Below are positions 1 to 6,596 of a stretch of 10,535 nucleotides of DNA, piece after piece; within the stretch, counting starts at the first letter, position 1; each line of letters starts with the position of its first letter. Both the position numbers and the translations under genes were made by a program. This DNA comes from Actinomycetota bacterium. GTDB taxonomy: Bacteria; Actinomycetota; Actinomycetes; Nanopelagicales; Nanopelagicaceae. The notes below the pieces were generated by a model. That model had not been told where the DNA came from, ran no database searches, and saw nothing but the letters and a program-made list of their open reading frames with translations. The stretch lies in the NCBI GenBank assembly GCA_947488645.1, contig CANLAC010000037.1, forward strand, positions 1 to 10,535, read 5' to 3'.

Positions 1-1502
1 TGGGCGATACAGAAAAACACGAATGGGCAAGTGATCCAAATATCCGTGAGGTATTTACTGGATTGTTTGGAAGCTTTGATGATCACATCTTTGATCGCAA
101 GTTTGGGCAGTTATCAGGGGGAGAACGCCGCAGAGTTGGTTTAGCAACACTACTTATCAACGAACTTGATTTGATTTTGCTAGATGAGCCAACAAACCAC
201 CTAGATGTTGAAGGTGTGGCCTGGCTAGCTAACTACATTAACAATCGTAAAGGTTTAGCAGTCGTTGTCGTTACGCACGATCGTTGGTTTCTGGATGCGG
301 TAACAGAGCGCACGTGGGAAGTTGTTGAAGGTAAAGTTGAAGAGTATGACGGCGGATATAGTGCATTTGTATTATCTAAAGCAGAGCGATCCCGCCAAGC
401 ATCTGTTATGGATCAGCGCCGCAATATGTTGATTAAGAAAGAGCTTGCCTGGCTTCGTCGCGGCGCACCTGCGAGAACTTCAAAGCCTAAGTTTCGTATC
501 GATGCTGCAAATGTTTTGATTGCCGATGAGCCAGCACCACGTGATCAAGGTGAACTACTTAAATTTGCACTCAATCGTTTAGGCAAGACTGTGTATGAAG
601 CACATCATGTGCAGGTAAAACTTGGCGATAACGAACTTATCGATGATTTATATTGGAACGTTGGTCCAGGAGATCGCATTGGAATCGTTGGTGTTAATGG
701 TGCTGGCAAAACAACATTGATGCGCACCCTGACCGGTGAGATTCAACCAACGGCAGGCAAGTTAGTAACGGGTGTGACTGTTAAGGCAGCGTTTTTAACT
801 CAGCACCTAGATGAATTAGATCCAACATGGCGTGTATTAGAAGCTGTTGAAAAAGTTGCCAACAGAGTTGAAATTGGTGGAGGCCGCGAACTTTCTGCCT
901 CACAACTATGCGAACGTCTTGGATTTGATCGAGAATCTCAGTGGACTCCTGTAGGTGATCTATCAGGTGGTGAAAAGCGTCGCTTGCAGCTAACTCGCTT
1001 ATTGATGGATAGTCCCAATGTCTTACTTCTTGATGAACCTACAAATGATTTTGATATTGAAACACTAACCGAGCTTGAAGATTTGTTAGATAGCTACGGC
1101 GGCACACTCATTGTGATCTCTCACGATCGTTACTTTCTAGAGCGTGTGTGTGATCGATTTGTTGGATTGCTGGGTGACAAAAAAGTTCGAGATTTGCCTC
1201 GCGGCGTTGATGAGTATCTTGAACAACGCGCTGAAGCAATGAACTCAGTTGCAACCGCCGTTAAGGAAAAGAAGACATCTAGCGCTGCAGAACAGCGACA
1301 GTTAAAGAAGGATCTAACAAGACTGGAGCGCCAGATGGAAAAATGTGCTGCTGCTATTGCAACCCTTACCGCCGAACAAGAAACCGCTGCCTTTAATGCT
1401 GAACGCTTGGTCGCAATCGCTTCAGAATTGATGATTTTAGGGGCAGAAGCTGCGAAACTTGAAGAGGATTGGCTACTCGTCACGCTTTCTTTAGAGGGTT
1501 AA
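1..1502 (+). CDS. ABC-F family ATPase, Uup-like (5'-truncated by window edge)
   Basis: This is a soluble twin-ATPase protein of the ABC-F family, which acts on ribosomes (or, for Uup, has also been linked to branched DNA) rather than in transport. The reading frame is open from base 3, so the real start lies upstream; the TTG at 63 is internal. About 499 residues are visible. The first nucleotide-binding domain lacks its Walker A, which must lie outside, but keeps the LSGGE signature (near 110-125), Walker B/D-loop LLDEPTNHLD (178-210) and the VTHDR switch. After a basic linker (KKELAWLRRG) the second domain is complete: GVNGAGKTT near 690-717, LSGGEKRR near 959-980, LLLDEPTNDFDIET and SHDRYFLERV. 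The EPTND-DxET form of the second Walker B and a C-terminal charged coiled coil (about 1265-1490) are typical of the Uup subgroup. There are no membrane segments. The family call is firm; the subgroup is probable and the cellular role is inferred. Confidence 0.93.
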   Translation, partial: GDTEKHEWASDPNIREVFTGLFGSFDDHIFDRKFGQLSGGERRRVGLATLLINELDLILLDEPTNHLDVEGVAWLANYINNRKGLAVVVVTHDRWFLDAVTERTWEVVEGKVEEYDGGYSAFVLSKAERSRQASVMDQRRNMLIKKELAWLRRGAPARTSKPKFRIDAANVLIADEPAPRDQGELLKFALNRLGKTVYEAHHVQVKLGDNELIDDLYWNVGPGDRIGIVGVNGAGKTTLMRTLTGEIQPTAGKLVTGVTVKAAFLTQHLDELDPTWRVLEAVEKVANRVEIGGGRELSASQLCERLGFDRESQWTPVGDLSGGEKRRLQLTRLLMDSPNVLLLDEPTNDFDIETLTELEDLLDSYGGTLIVISHDRYFLERVCDRFVGLLGDKKVRDLPRGVDEYLEQRAEAMNSVATAVKEKKTSSAAEQRQLKKDLTRLERQMEKCAAAIATLTAEQETAAFNAERLVAIASELMILGAEAAKLEEDWLLVTLSLEG

Positions 1503-1504
1503 GA

Positions 1505-1510
1505 TAAAAT
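1505..1510 (+). promoter_or_regulatory. Probable -10 element of a leaderless yqhA transcript
   Basis: TAAAAT ends exactly six bases before the ATG at 1517, so the A of the ATG would be +1 of the transcript. There is no Shine-Dalgarno sequence in the usual place; the only purine run, GAGGG at about 1494-1498, is too far upstream. No clear -35 is visible 17 bases further up, inside the end of the ABC-F gene. Read-through from the ABC-F gene is an alternative. Confidence 0.45.
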
Positions 1511-1516
1511 TTACGC

Positions 1517-2047
1517 ATGAGCCAAATTTCAAATGCAATTGAATCAATTCTCTTTCGCGCCCGTTTCCTTCTTGCGCCACTGTATTTGGGGTTGGTTGGA
1601 GCCTTAATTCTTCTCACCTACCGCTTCCTAATTGAGTTCTATCACATAGCTATTCACATCGGAGATGCGACTCCGCAAAGCTTCACTCTAGAACTCTTGG
1701 CCTTGTTAGATTTAACGTTGCTTGCAAACCTAATTTTGATGGTGATCTTTGCAGGCTATGAGAACTTTGTTTCTCGTATTGACGTGGCAACAGAATCAAA
1801 GGATCGTCCACACTGGATGGGAACAATTGATTTTAGTGGTCTTAAAATTAAATTAATTGGTTCACTGGTTGCAATTTCAGTAATTGAGCTGTTAAAAGAT
1901 TTCATCGAACTATCTGGCGAGGCTGAAGTTGGCGAAGGAACCATTTGGCGAGTAATCATTCACCTCACATTTGTTCTTTCAGGAGTTTTATTCGCACTTA
2001 TGGATTGGATCGCAGATAAGCGTGAGTTCCACGGCACCCATAAGTAA
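1517..2047 (+). CDS. yqhA: YqhA / UPF0114 family inner-membrane protein
   Basis: This is a 176-residue integral membrane protein of the UPF0114 (YqhA) family, whose function is not established. It aligns by eye with E. coli YqhA over its whole length. Shared landmarks are the N-terminal RFLLAPLYLGL (YqhA: RWLLAPVYFGL), the LLDLTLLANL / MVIFAGYENFVSRID block at residues 63-89, a central LK-K segment leading into VAISVIELL, and VIIHLTFVLSG near residues 147-156. Four hydrophobic segments are expected at about 17-40, 58-80, 108-130 and 143-165. The ATG at 1517 fits the family N-terminus and lies just after a -10-like hexamer. The last base of its stop codon is the first base of the next gene (TAATG), so the two membrane genes are probably co-translated. 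No partner or substrate can be deduced. Confidence 0.9.
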   Translation: MSQISNAIESILFRARFLLAPLYLGLVGALILLTYRFLIEFYHIAIHIGDATPQSFTLELLALLDLTLLANLILMVIFAGYENFVSRIDVATESKDRPHWMGTIDFSGLKIKLIGSLVAISVIELLKDFIELSGEAEVGEGTIWRVIIHLTFVLSGVLFALMDWIADKREFHGTHK

Positions 2048-2988
2048 TGCGCTTAGATTTATTGGCAGCCCTATCTGGGGCGATGATTGCGCTACAAGCA
2101 CGAGCAAATGGGGAGCTCTCACATCGATTAGATAGTGGATTACAAGCAGCACTAATCTCTTTTAGTTCAGGCTTATTGATTCTTCTGATCATTACCCCCT
2201 TTAGCCCACATATTAAAAAGGGTGTTACAAACTTACGCGGGGCAATCGCGCGTAAGGAGATAGCGCGCTGGAAATTATTGGCTGGCGCGCTTGGTGGAAG
2301 TTTCGTAGCTTTTCAATCTCACATTGTGCCATTGATCGGCGTTGCAATCTTTTCTGTCGCATCCATTGCCGGTCAAACTGCAATGTCATTAGTTGTTGAT
2401 CGAATTGGCCTAACTGGTGGTGGGAAAAAGTTAATTTCAGTCCGGCGCGTTTTAGCTGCTTTTCTAACTGTAATTGCAGTTCTGGTATCTGTTTGGGATC
2501 GCATCGATGCGAATAACCTTTCAATATTTGCAGTCACCACAGGTTGTATTGCAGGTGCAATTGTTGCCGTACAGCGGGCATTAAATGGTGAAATTAACGA
2601 GTACACACATCAAAGCTTTGCAACATCTCTACTTAACTTTGCAACAGGAGCAACCTTCTTGTTGCTTGTAATAATCACTGCAGTGATAATCGGAATTGTT
2701 GATCTCTCACCATTACCTGCAGGACCATGGTGGATCTACACAGGCGGTGTAATCGGGGTTATTTACATTGCTTTTACATCAACAATTGTTCAGCATTTAG
2801 GAGTTCTAACATTCACATTGTTTAGTGTTGGAGGTCAACTTGCTGCTTCACTTATTATCGACCTAGTGTCACCAACAGATGGAGCAAGCGTAAGTGCCTA
2901 CTTAATCACTGGACTTGCCATGACTTATATGGGTGTTATTGCCGGTGGCGTAAGTAATTCACGAATGCAGAAACCAAAGAGGCAGTAA
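2047..2988 (+). CDS. DMT-superfamily transporter with two DUF606 (YdcZ) repeats
   Basis: This 313-residue, very hydrophobic protein has about ten predicted membrane segments. It is a tandem duplication of the DUF606/YdcZ unit of the drug/metabolite transporter superfamily, and the two halves can be matched by eye. Residues 10-48 (GAMIALQARANGEL, then a GLLILLI helix) correspond to 170-208 (GAIVAVQRALNGEI, then a GATFLLL helix). VAIFSVASIAGQTAMSLVVD (99-118) corresponds to LFSVGGQLAASLIID (258-272). Conserved Q17/N21 and Q176/N180, and G109-Q110 and G263-Q264, mark equivalent sites. Single-unit members are about 140-150 residues and presumably dimerise; this one carries both halves. The substrate is unknown; small-molecule export is the family inference. 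The start overlaps the yqhA stop by one base, and the 3' end overlaps the convergent DedA gene by 53 bases. Confidence 0.87.
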   Translation: MRLDLLAALSGAMIALQARANGELSHRLDSGLQAALISFSSGLLILLIITPFSPHIKKGVTNLRGAIARKEIARWKLLAGALGGSFVAFQSHIVPLIGVAIFSVASIAGQTAMSLVVDRIGLTGGGKKLISVRRVLAAFLTVIAVLVSVWDRIDANNLSIFAVTTGCIAGAIVAVQRALNGEINEYTHQSFATSLLNFATGATFLLLVIITAVIIGIVDLSPLPAGPWWIYTGGVIGVIYIAFTSTIVQHLGVLTFTLFSVGGQLAASLIIDLVSPTDGASVSAYLITGLAMTYMGVIAGGVSNSRMQKPKRQ

Positions 2989-3541
2989 TAAAGAAAGCCG
3001 CAATTGCATAGGACCAAGTCTTAACCCATGGCAATGAAGCGGCGTAGTATCCAGCAAGAGTTATTCCAACACCCCATAGCAGTGCACCTAACGCGTTTGC
3101 TGATAAGAATTTGTAGTAATTCATCTTCGATGCACCGGCAATTGGTGGGACAAATGTTCGAATCCAAGGGAAGAAGCGCGCAGCAACTACTGCCCACCAC
3201 CCAGTTTGTTCATAGAAACGTTCAGAACGGGCAATCATCTTCTGCATACGCGGAGAGTTATGCTTTTCAAGATATGGACGCCCAACTAAGCGGCCTAATA
3301 CAAAACCAATCTGATCACCGAGAAATGCAGCAATAAAGATTACGGTCACAAGAATGACAATATTTACTTCACCATGAGCTGCTGCAACTAATCCTGCGCT
3401 AAAAAGTATTGAGTCGCCCGGCAGGAAAAAGCCGAACAGGATGCCTGTTTCAACAAAGACAATTGCCCCGATAAGTAGATAGAGAACAAACGGTGCTATT
3501 GAGGCAAATTGTTCATCAAAGGATGCAGCTAGCTCAATCAC
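2936..3541 (-). CDS. DedA family membrane protein (VTT/SNARE-associated domain)
   Basis: This 201-residue polytopic membrane protein belongs to the DedA family. Members are linked to membrane-lipid (undecaprenyl-phosphate or phospholipid) translocation and proton-motive-force homeostasis. Visible marks are E31 in VETGILFGFFLPGD, D43 in the PGDS turn, the GDQIGF segment at 75-80, RFFPWIRTFVPPIAG at 122-136, and the terminal G-LLW helix. E31, D43, R122 and R128 keep the spacing of the residues reported essential in E. coli YqjA/YghB (E39, D51, R130, R136), with a constant offset of eight. It starts with GTG at 3541-3539, and GTGA overlaps the TGA stop of the malic enzyme gene by 4 bases, so it is the last cistron of upp-malic enzyme-dedA. 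Its C-terminus is encoded antisense to the end of the DMT transporter gene. The family is certain; the lipid substrate is unknown. Confidence 0.93.
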   Translation of the reverse strand: MIELAASFDEQFASIAPFVLYLLIGAIVFVETGILFGFFLPGDSILFSAGLVAAAHGEVNIVILVTVIFIAAFLGDQIGFVLGRLVGRPYLEKHNSPRMQKMIARSERFYEQTGWWAVVAARFFPWIRTFVPPIAGASKMNYYKFLSANALGALLWGVGITLAGYYAASLPWVKTWSYAIAAFFITASLVSAFVNYLRHRQ

Positions 3542-4914
3542 ACTGACTTCTTAACCGCCGCAGCCACAGCCTTTACGACGTTAGGATCAAAAACACTTGG
3601 CACAATAAATGATGTGTTGAGCTGTTCGGGTGAAACACACTCTGAAATCGCCTTAGCCGCAGCTAGCAGCATTTTGTCTGAGATTTTATGAGCGTTCGCA
3701 TCTAGTAACCCACGGAAGATTCCTGGGAAAGCTAATACATTGTTGATCTGATTTGGCTGATCACTGCGTCCCGTTGCAACAACAGTTGCGTACTTGCGAG
3801 CAATCACTGGATCAATTTCAGGATCTGGGTTTGCAAGTGCGAAAACAATTGATCCCTTAGCCATTGAGGCAACATCAGCTTCAGTTAAGACATTAGGCGC
3901 ACTCACACCAATAAATATATCTGCACCCACCATTGCTTCAGAAATCTTGCCCGTGAAATTAGTTGGATTGCTGTTATTAATAAACCATTGCTGCATGGAA
4001 TCATCAGATTTCATATCGTTGTGGATTACTCCGTGGTGATTAAAGCCGATGATGTTGCTTGCGCCATCTAGAGTTAAGAGACGCGCAATTGCATTACCTG
4101 CTGCGCCAACACCGCTTAGAACGATCTTTACAGATTTCAGATCCTTCTTAACTAATTTAAGAGCGTTACGTAGAGCGGCAAGAACCACAATCGCAGTTCC
4201 ATGTTGGTCATCGTGGAAAACCGGAATATCTAATAGCTCGCGCAGACGAGCTTCAACTTCAAAGCAACGGGGAGCAGAAATGTCTTCTAGGTTGATGCCG
4301 CCATAGACAGGTGCAATCAACTGCACTGTGCGAACGATTTCATCGACATCTTGGGTGTCAAGGCAAACAGGCCATGCATCAACATCGGCAAAGCGCTTGA
4401 ATAACGCCGCCTTACCTTCCATCACAGGCAGCGCTGCTGCCGGACCAATGTTTCCAAGCCCTAAAACAGCTGATCCATCGGTCACAACAGCGACTGTATT
4501 GCGCTTAATAGTAAGGCGACGAGCATCTGATGGATCGGCAACGATTGCTTGGCAAATACGAGCTACGCCGGGTGTGTAAGCACGAGATAGATCATCACGA
4601 GTCTTTAATGGCACCTTTGAGGCAATTTCAATCTTTCCACCAAGGTGGAGAAGGAATGTTCTATCACTAACTTTACGAACTGTTAAATCCGCATTCAAAG
4701 AGATAGCTGCAGTGATTTGCTCTGCATGTTCAGCATCAATTGTGTCGCATGTAATGTCGATGACAACTTTTTCAAGAAGAGATTCAACAACGTCGAGTGC
4801 GGTAATTGTTGCACCAGCACCAGTAATAACTGTTGTTGCTAGCGCTACTGGGTTTACATCAGGGGAGCCTTCGACACGAATTGTGATTCCGTATCCAGGT
4901 GACGTTGATGCCAT
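3538..4914 (-). CDS. NAD(P)-dependent malic enzyme with N-terminal ACT domain
   Basis: This 458-residue cytosolic enzyme oxidatively decarboxylates malate to pyruvate. Residues about 7-83 form an ACT-type regulatory domain (GYGITIRVEGSPDV start), which probably senses a small ligand not known here. The catalytic part follows: AYTPGVA with Tyr113, EGKAALF with Lys168 (the expected acid/base pair), divalent-metal ligands in NLEDIS (E210, D211) and VFHDDQHGT (D235/D236), the Rossmann loop GVGAAG at 268-273, and the late SDQPNQINN and FPGIFRG motifs. Length and order match bacterial short-form malic enzymes with a leading ACT domain. Whether NAD or NADP is used cannot be decided by eye. The ATG at 4914 directly abuts the upp stop (TAAATG, zero gap), so the two genes are almost surely one transcript. 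The stop overlaps the dedA start. Confidence 0.95.
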   Translation of the reverse strand: MASTSPGYGITIRVEGSPDVNPVALATTVITGAGATITALDVVESLLEKVVIDITCDTIDAEHAEQITAAISLNADLTVRKVSDRTFLLHLGGKIEIASKVPLKTRDDLSRAYTPGVARICQAIVADPSDARRLTIKRNTVAVVTDGSAVLGLGNIGPAAALPVMEGKAALFKRFADVDAWPVCLDTQDVDEIVRTVQLIAPVYGGINLEDISAPRCFEVEARLRELLDIPVFHDDQHGTAIVVLAALRNALKLVKKDLKSVKIVLSGVGAAGNAIARLLTLDGASNIIGFNHHGVIHNDMKSDDSMQQWFINNSNPTNFTGKISEAMVGADIFIGVSAPNVLTEADVASMAKGSIVFALANPDPEIDPVIARKYATVVATGRSDQPNQINNVLAFPGIFRGLLDANAHKISDKMLLAAAKAISECVSPEQLNTSFIVPSVFDPNVVKAVAAAVKKSV

Positions 4915-5553
4915 TTATACAACTCCGTATAAGCGATCGCCGGCATCGCCTAAGCCCGGAACAATGTAGCCGTGCTCATTTAACTTTTCATCAAGTGCGC
5001 CGGTAACGATTGTGATTGGTACTCGACTATTTGCAAACTCTTTCTCAACTGCTGCAATTCCTTCCGGAGCAGACAGGATGCACACTGCGGTGATATCTGT
5101 TGCTCCAAGATCAATCAGGTAATGAAAAGCCATGATTAAAGTTCCACCAGTTGCAAGCATTGGATCTAATACAAAAACTTGGCGACCTGACAGATCATCT
5201 GGTAGTCGGTTTGCGTATGTGCTTGCCGCTAATGTTTTTTCATCCCGAACCATTCCCAAGAATCCAACTTCGGCAGTTGGGATTAACTTGGTCATCCCTT
5301 CGAGCATTCCTAGACCAGCACGCAGGATTGGCACAACTACCGGGCGGGGCTCAGCTAATTTTTGGCCCTTTGTCTTTGTGACAGGGGTTGTAATTTCCAC
5401 TTCATGAGTACGCACATCACGGGTTGCCTCGTATGCCAACAGGGTTACGAGCTCTTCGACCAGGCGTCTAAAAGTTGGTGAATCGGTCCGTTCGTCGCGC
5501 AAAACCGTCAATTTGTGATTGATGAGTGGGTGATTGGCAACATGTACTTTCAT
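4915..5553 (-). CDS. upp: Uracil phosphoribosyltransferase
   Basis: This 212-residue enzyme converts uracil and PRPP to UMP in pyrimidine salvage. Visible motifs are the N-terminal [10 protein letters not shown], the [11 protein letters not shown] block at 73-83 with the family's RAGLGM loop, the PRPP-binding loop [10 protein letters not shown] at 129-138, and the uracil-binding C-terminus with [12 protein letters not shown] at 199-210. The length is normal for the family. It is the first gene of a three-gene reverse-strand operon with the malic enzyme and DedA genes, and it is divergent from the TadA-associated gene across 54 bases. The ATG at 5553 lies seven bases after a TAAGGT -10-like element, with no Shine-Dalgarno sequence, which suggests a leaderless message. 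The identification is secure. Confidence 0.97.
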   Translation of the reverse strand: MKVHVANHPLINHKLTVLRDERTDSPTFRRLVEELVTLLAYEATRDVRTHEVEITTPVTKTKGQKLAEPRPVVVPILRAGLGMLEGMTKLIPTAEVGFLGMVRDEKTLAASTYANRLPDDLSGRQVFVLDPMLATGGTLIMAFHYLIDLGATDITAVCILSAPEGIAAVEKEFANSRVPITIVTGALDEKLNEHGYIVPGLGDAGDRLYGVV

Positions 5554-5560
5554 AGGTATT

Positions 5561-5588
5561 ACCTTACAGGGGTTTCATTCCTTTCCAA
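5561..5588 (-). promoter_or_regulatory. Probable leaderless promoter of the upp operon
   Basis: On the reverse strand, TTGGAA (5588-5583) is followed after 16 bases by TAAGGT (5566-5561). The -10 ends seven bases before the upp ATG at 5553, so transcription would begin at or one base before the start codon. No ribosome-binding purine run precedes the ATG. This promoter would serve upp, the malic enzyme gene and dedA together. Confidence 0.5.
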
Positions 5589-5601
5589 TGAGTGAAAGTA
5601 T
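5573..5601 (+). promoter_or_regulatory. Weak candidate promoter for the TadA-associated gene and tadA
   Basis: TTTCAT (5573-5578), a 17-base spacer and AAGTAT (5596-5601) sit six bases upstream of the ATG at 5608. The -10 departs from TANNNT at its first position, so this is a placement argument rather than a strong match. It overlaps the opposing upp promoter, so the two would compete for polymerase if both are real. Confidence 0.25.
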
Positions 5602-5607
5602 GCGCAC

Positions 5608-6141
5608 ATGTCTGATTTCGAAGAAGGGCTCGTTGAAGAGATTGAATCTTTTGACTCAATCGACGATGTAGTAACCGACCTCACAAGTGAAATGGACTTT
5701 GCAGTTGCCGCTTGGCATGAGGACGGACGTTGGACCTTGGGCACATTGCCTGACCCTTATGACATTGCTCAAATTATCACTCGCTTGAAATCGCAACAAA
5801 CAAATGGTGGTTCGATCGCACTCATTTCAATTGATGAGGAGTTTTTTATTTTAATTCGCGTATTAGGTTCACATATTTCTTTGTTCTTAAGTGATGCAAC
5901 TGCAGCCCTTGATTATCCCGTTGCAGAAGAGTTAATGGAGATTGCAGATCTACCAATTCCAGAAGATGATGAAGAACCAGGACCTGTTGGTCATCTAGAA
6001 ATTTTGGCTGATCTTGGAATGAATGGAATGGAAATTTCTGCGCTATGTGATGATGAAGAGTTATTTCCAGATGAACAGCTTGAGGCAATTGCTGCTCGCT
6101 TAGGTTTTGGAGATCAATTCTCGGAGCTATTGGATCTGTGA
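5608..6141 (+). CDS. TadA-associated protein of unknown function
   Basis: This is a 177-residue acidic soluble protein matching the actinobacterial family named 'putative tRNA adenosine deaminase-associated protein', known only by its position beside tadA. The pattern is an acidic N-terminal tail (residues 1-30), a mixed alpha/beta core beginning DFAVAAWHEDGRW, the paired strands IALISIDEEFFILIRVLG and the SLFLSDATAALDYPVAEE motif. A DDEEPGPVGHLEILADLGM linker and a small helical C-terminus (PDEQLEAIAARLGFG-QF) follow. There is no signal peptide, membrane segment or known catalytic motif. The acidic tail is usual in this family, which supports the ATG at 5608 over an internal ATG at 5692. Its TGA overlaps the tadA GTG by four bases, implying coupled translation and probably a physical or functional link with TadA. 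That link is inference. Confidence 0.85.
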   Translation: MSDFEEGLVEEIESFDSIDDVVTDLTSEMDFAVAAWHEDGRWTLGTLPDPYDIAQIITRLKSQQTNGGSIALISIDEEFFILIRVLGSHISLFLSDATAALDYPVAEELMEIADLPIPEDDEEPGPVGHLEILADLGMNGMEISALCDDEELFPDEQLEAIAARLGFGDQFSELLDL

Positions 6142-6596
6142 ACGATATTGAAATGATGCGTGTTGCACTTGTCGCAGCACGCAAAGCAGTTGCAAGCCAC
6201 GATATTCCAGTTGGTGCTGCAATCTTTAATAGTGGTGGCGAGTTAGTTGCGACCGGTCACAACGAACGTGAACTACATAGTGATCCAACTGCACATGCCG
6301 AAATTGTTGCAATACGAAATGCAGCAGAAAAATTAGGAGATTGGCATTTAACAGATCACACATTGGTTGTGACACTTGAGCCGTGTGCAATGTGTGCTGG
6401 TGCTATTGCTCAATCTCGTTTACAGACAGTTGTATTTGGTGCTTGGGATGAGAAAGCAGGCGCAGTTGGATCTGTGTGGGATCTACTTCGTGATCCACGA
6501 AGCACCTTTAGAACTGAAGTGCGTGCAGGAGTCTTAGCTGAAGAGTGCGGCGAATTGATTAAGTCTTTTATACAAGAAGTTCGTAAGAAGGATTAA
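6138..6596 (+). CDS. tadA: tRNA-specific adenosine deaminase
   Basis: This 152-residue zinc deaminase converts A34 to inosine in the anticodon of tRNA-Arg(ACG). The cytidine/deoxycytidylate-deaminase zinc motif is complete: HAE with H53 and catalytic E55, and PCAMC with C83 and C86. The family's IPVGAAIF strand, N42 in GHNE, and the typical AWDEKAGAVGSVWDLLRD segment after the zinc site are also present, and the length is normal. The GTG at 6138 overlaps the preceding gene's stop (GTGA). Another in-frame ATG at 6153 would delete only five residues, but the 4-base overlap favours GTG. The 3' end overlaps the convergent permease gene by 29 bases. In some actinobacteria a tRNA-Ser gene follows tadA; there is none here. 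The function is certain by family. Confidence 0.97.
   Translation: MNDIEMMRVALVAARKAVASHDIPVGAAIFNSGGELVATGHNERELHSDPTAHAEIVAIRNAAEKLGDWHLTDHTLVVTLEPCAMCAGAIAQSRLQTVVFGAWDEKAGAVGSVWDLLRDPRSTFRTEVRAGVLAEECGELIKSFIQEVRKKD

Noticed and set aside
63..65. TTG as start of the ABC-F gene
   Set aside because: The frame is open and family-like back to base 3 (GDTEKHEW), and the Walker A of the first domain is missing, so the gene begins outside the window.
1130..1483. 117-residue reverse-strand open frame inside the ABC-F gene
   Set aside because: It is antisense to the coiled-coil region, serine/alanine-rich, with no family resemblance; it is a shadow of the real gene.
5692..5694. Internal ATG as start of the TadA-associated protein
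   Set aside because: The acidic N-terminal tail that it would remove is usual in the family, and the site has no better start signals.
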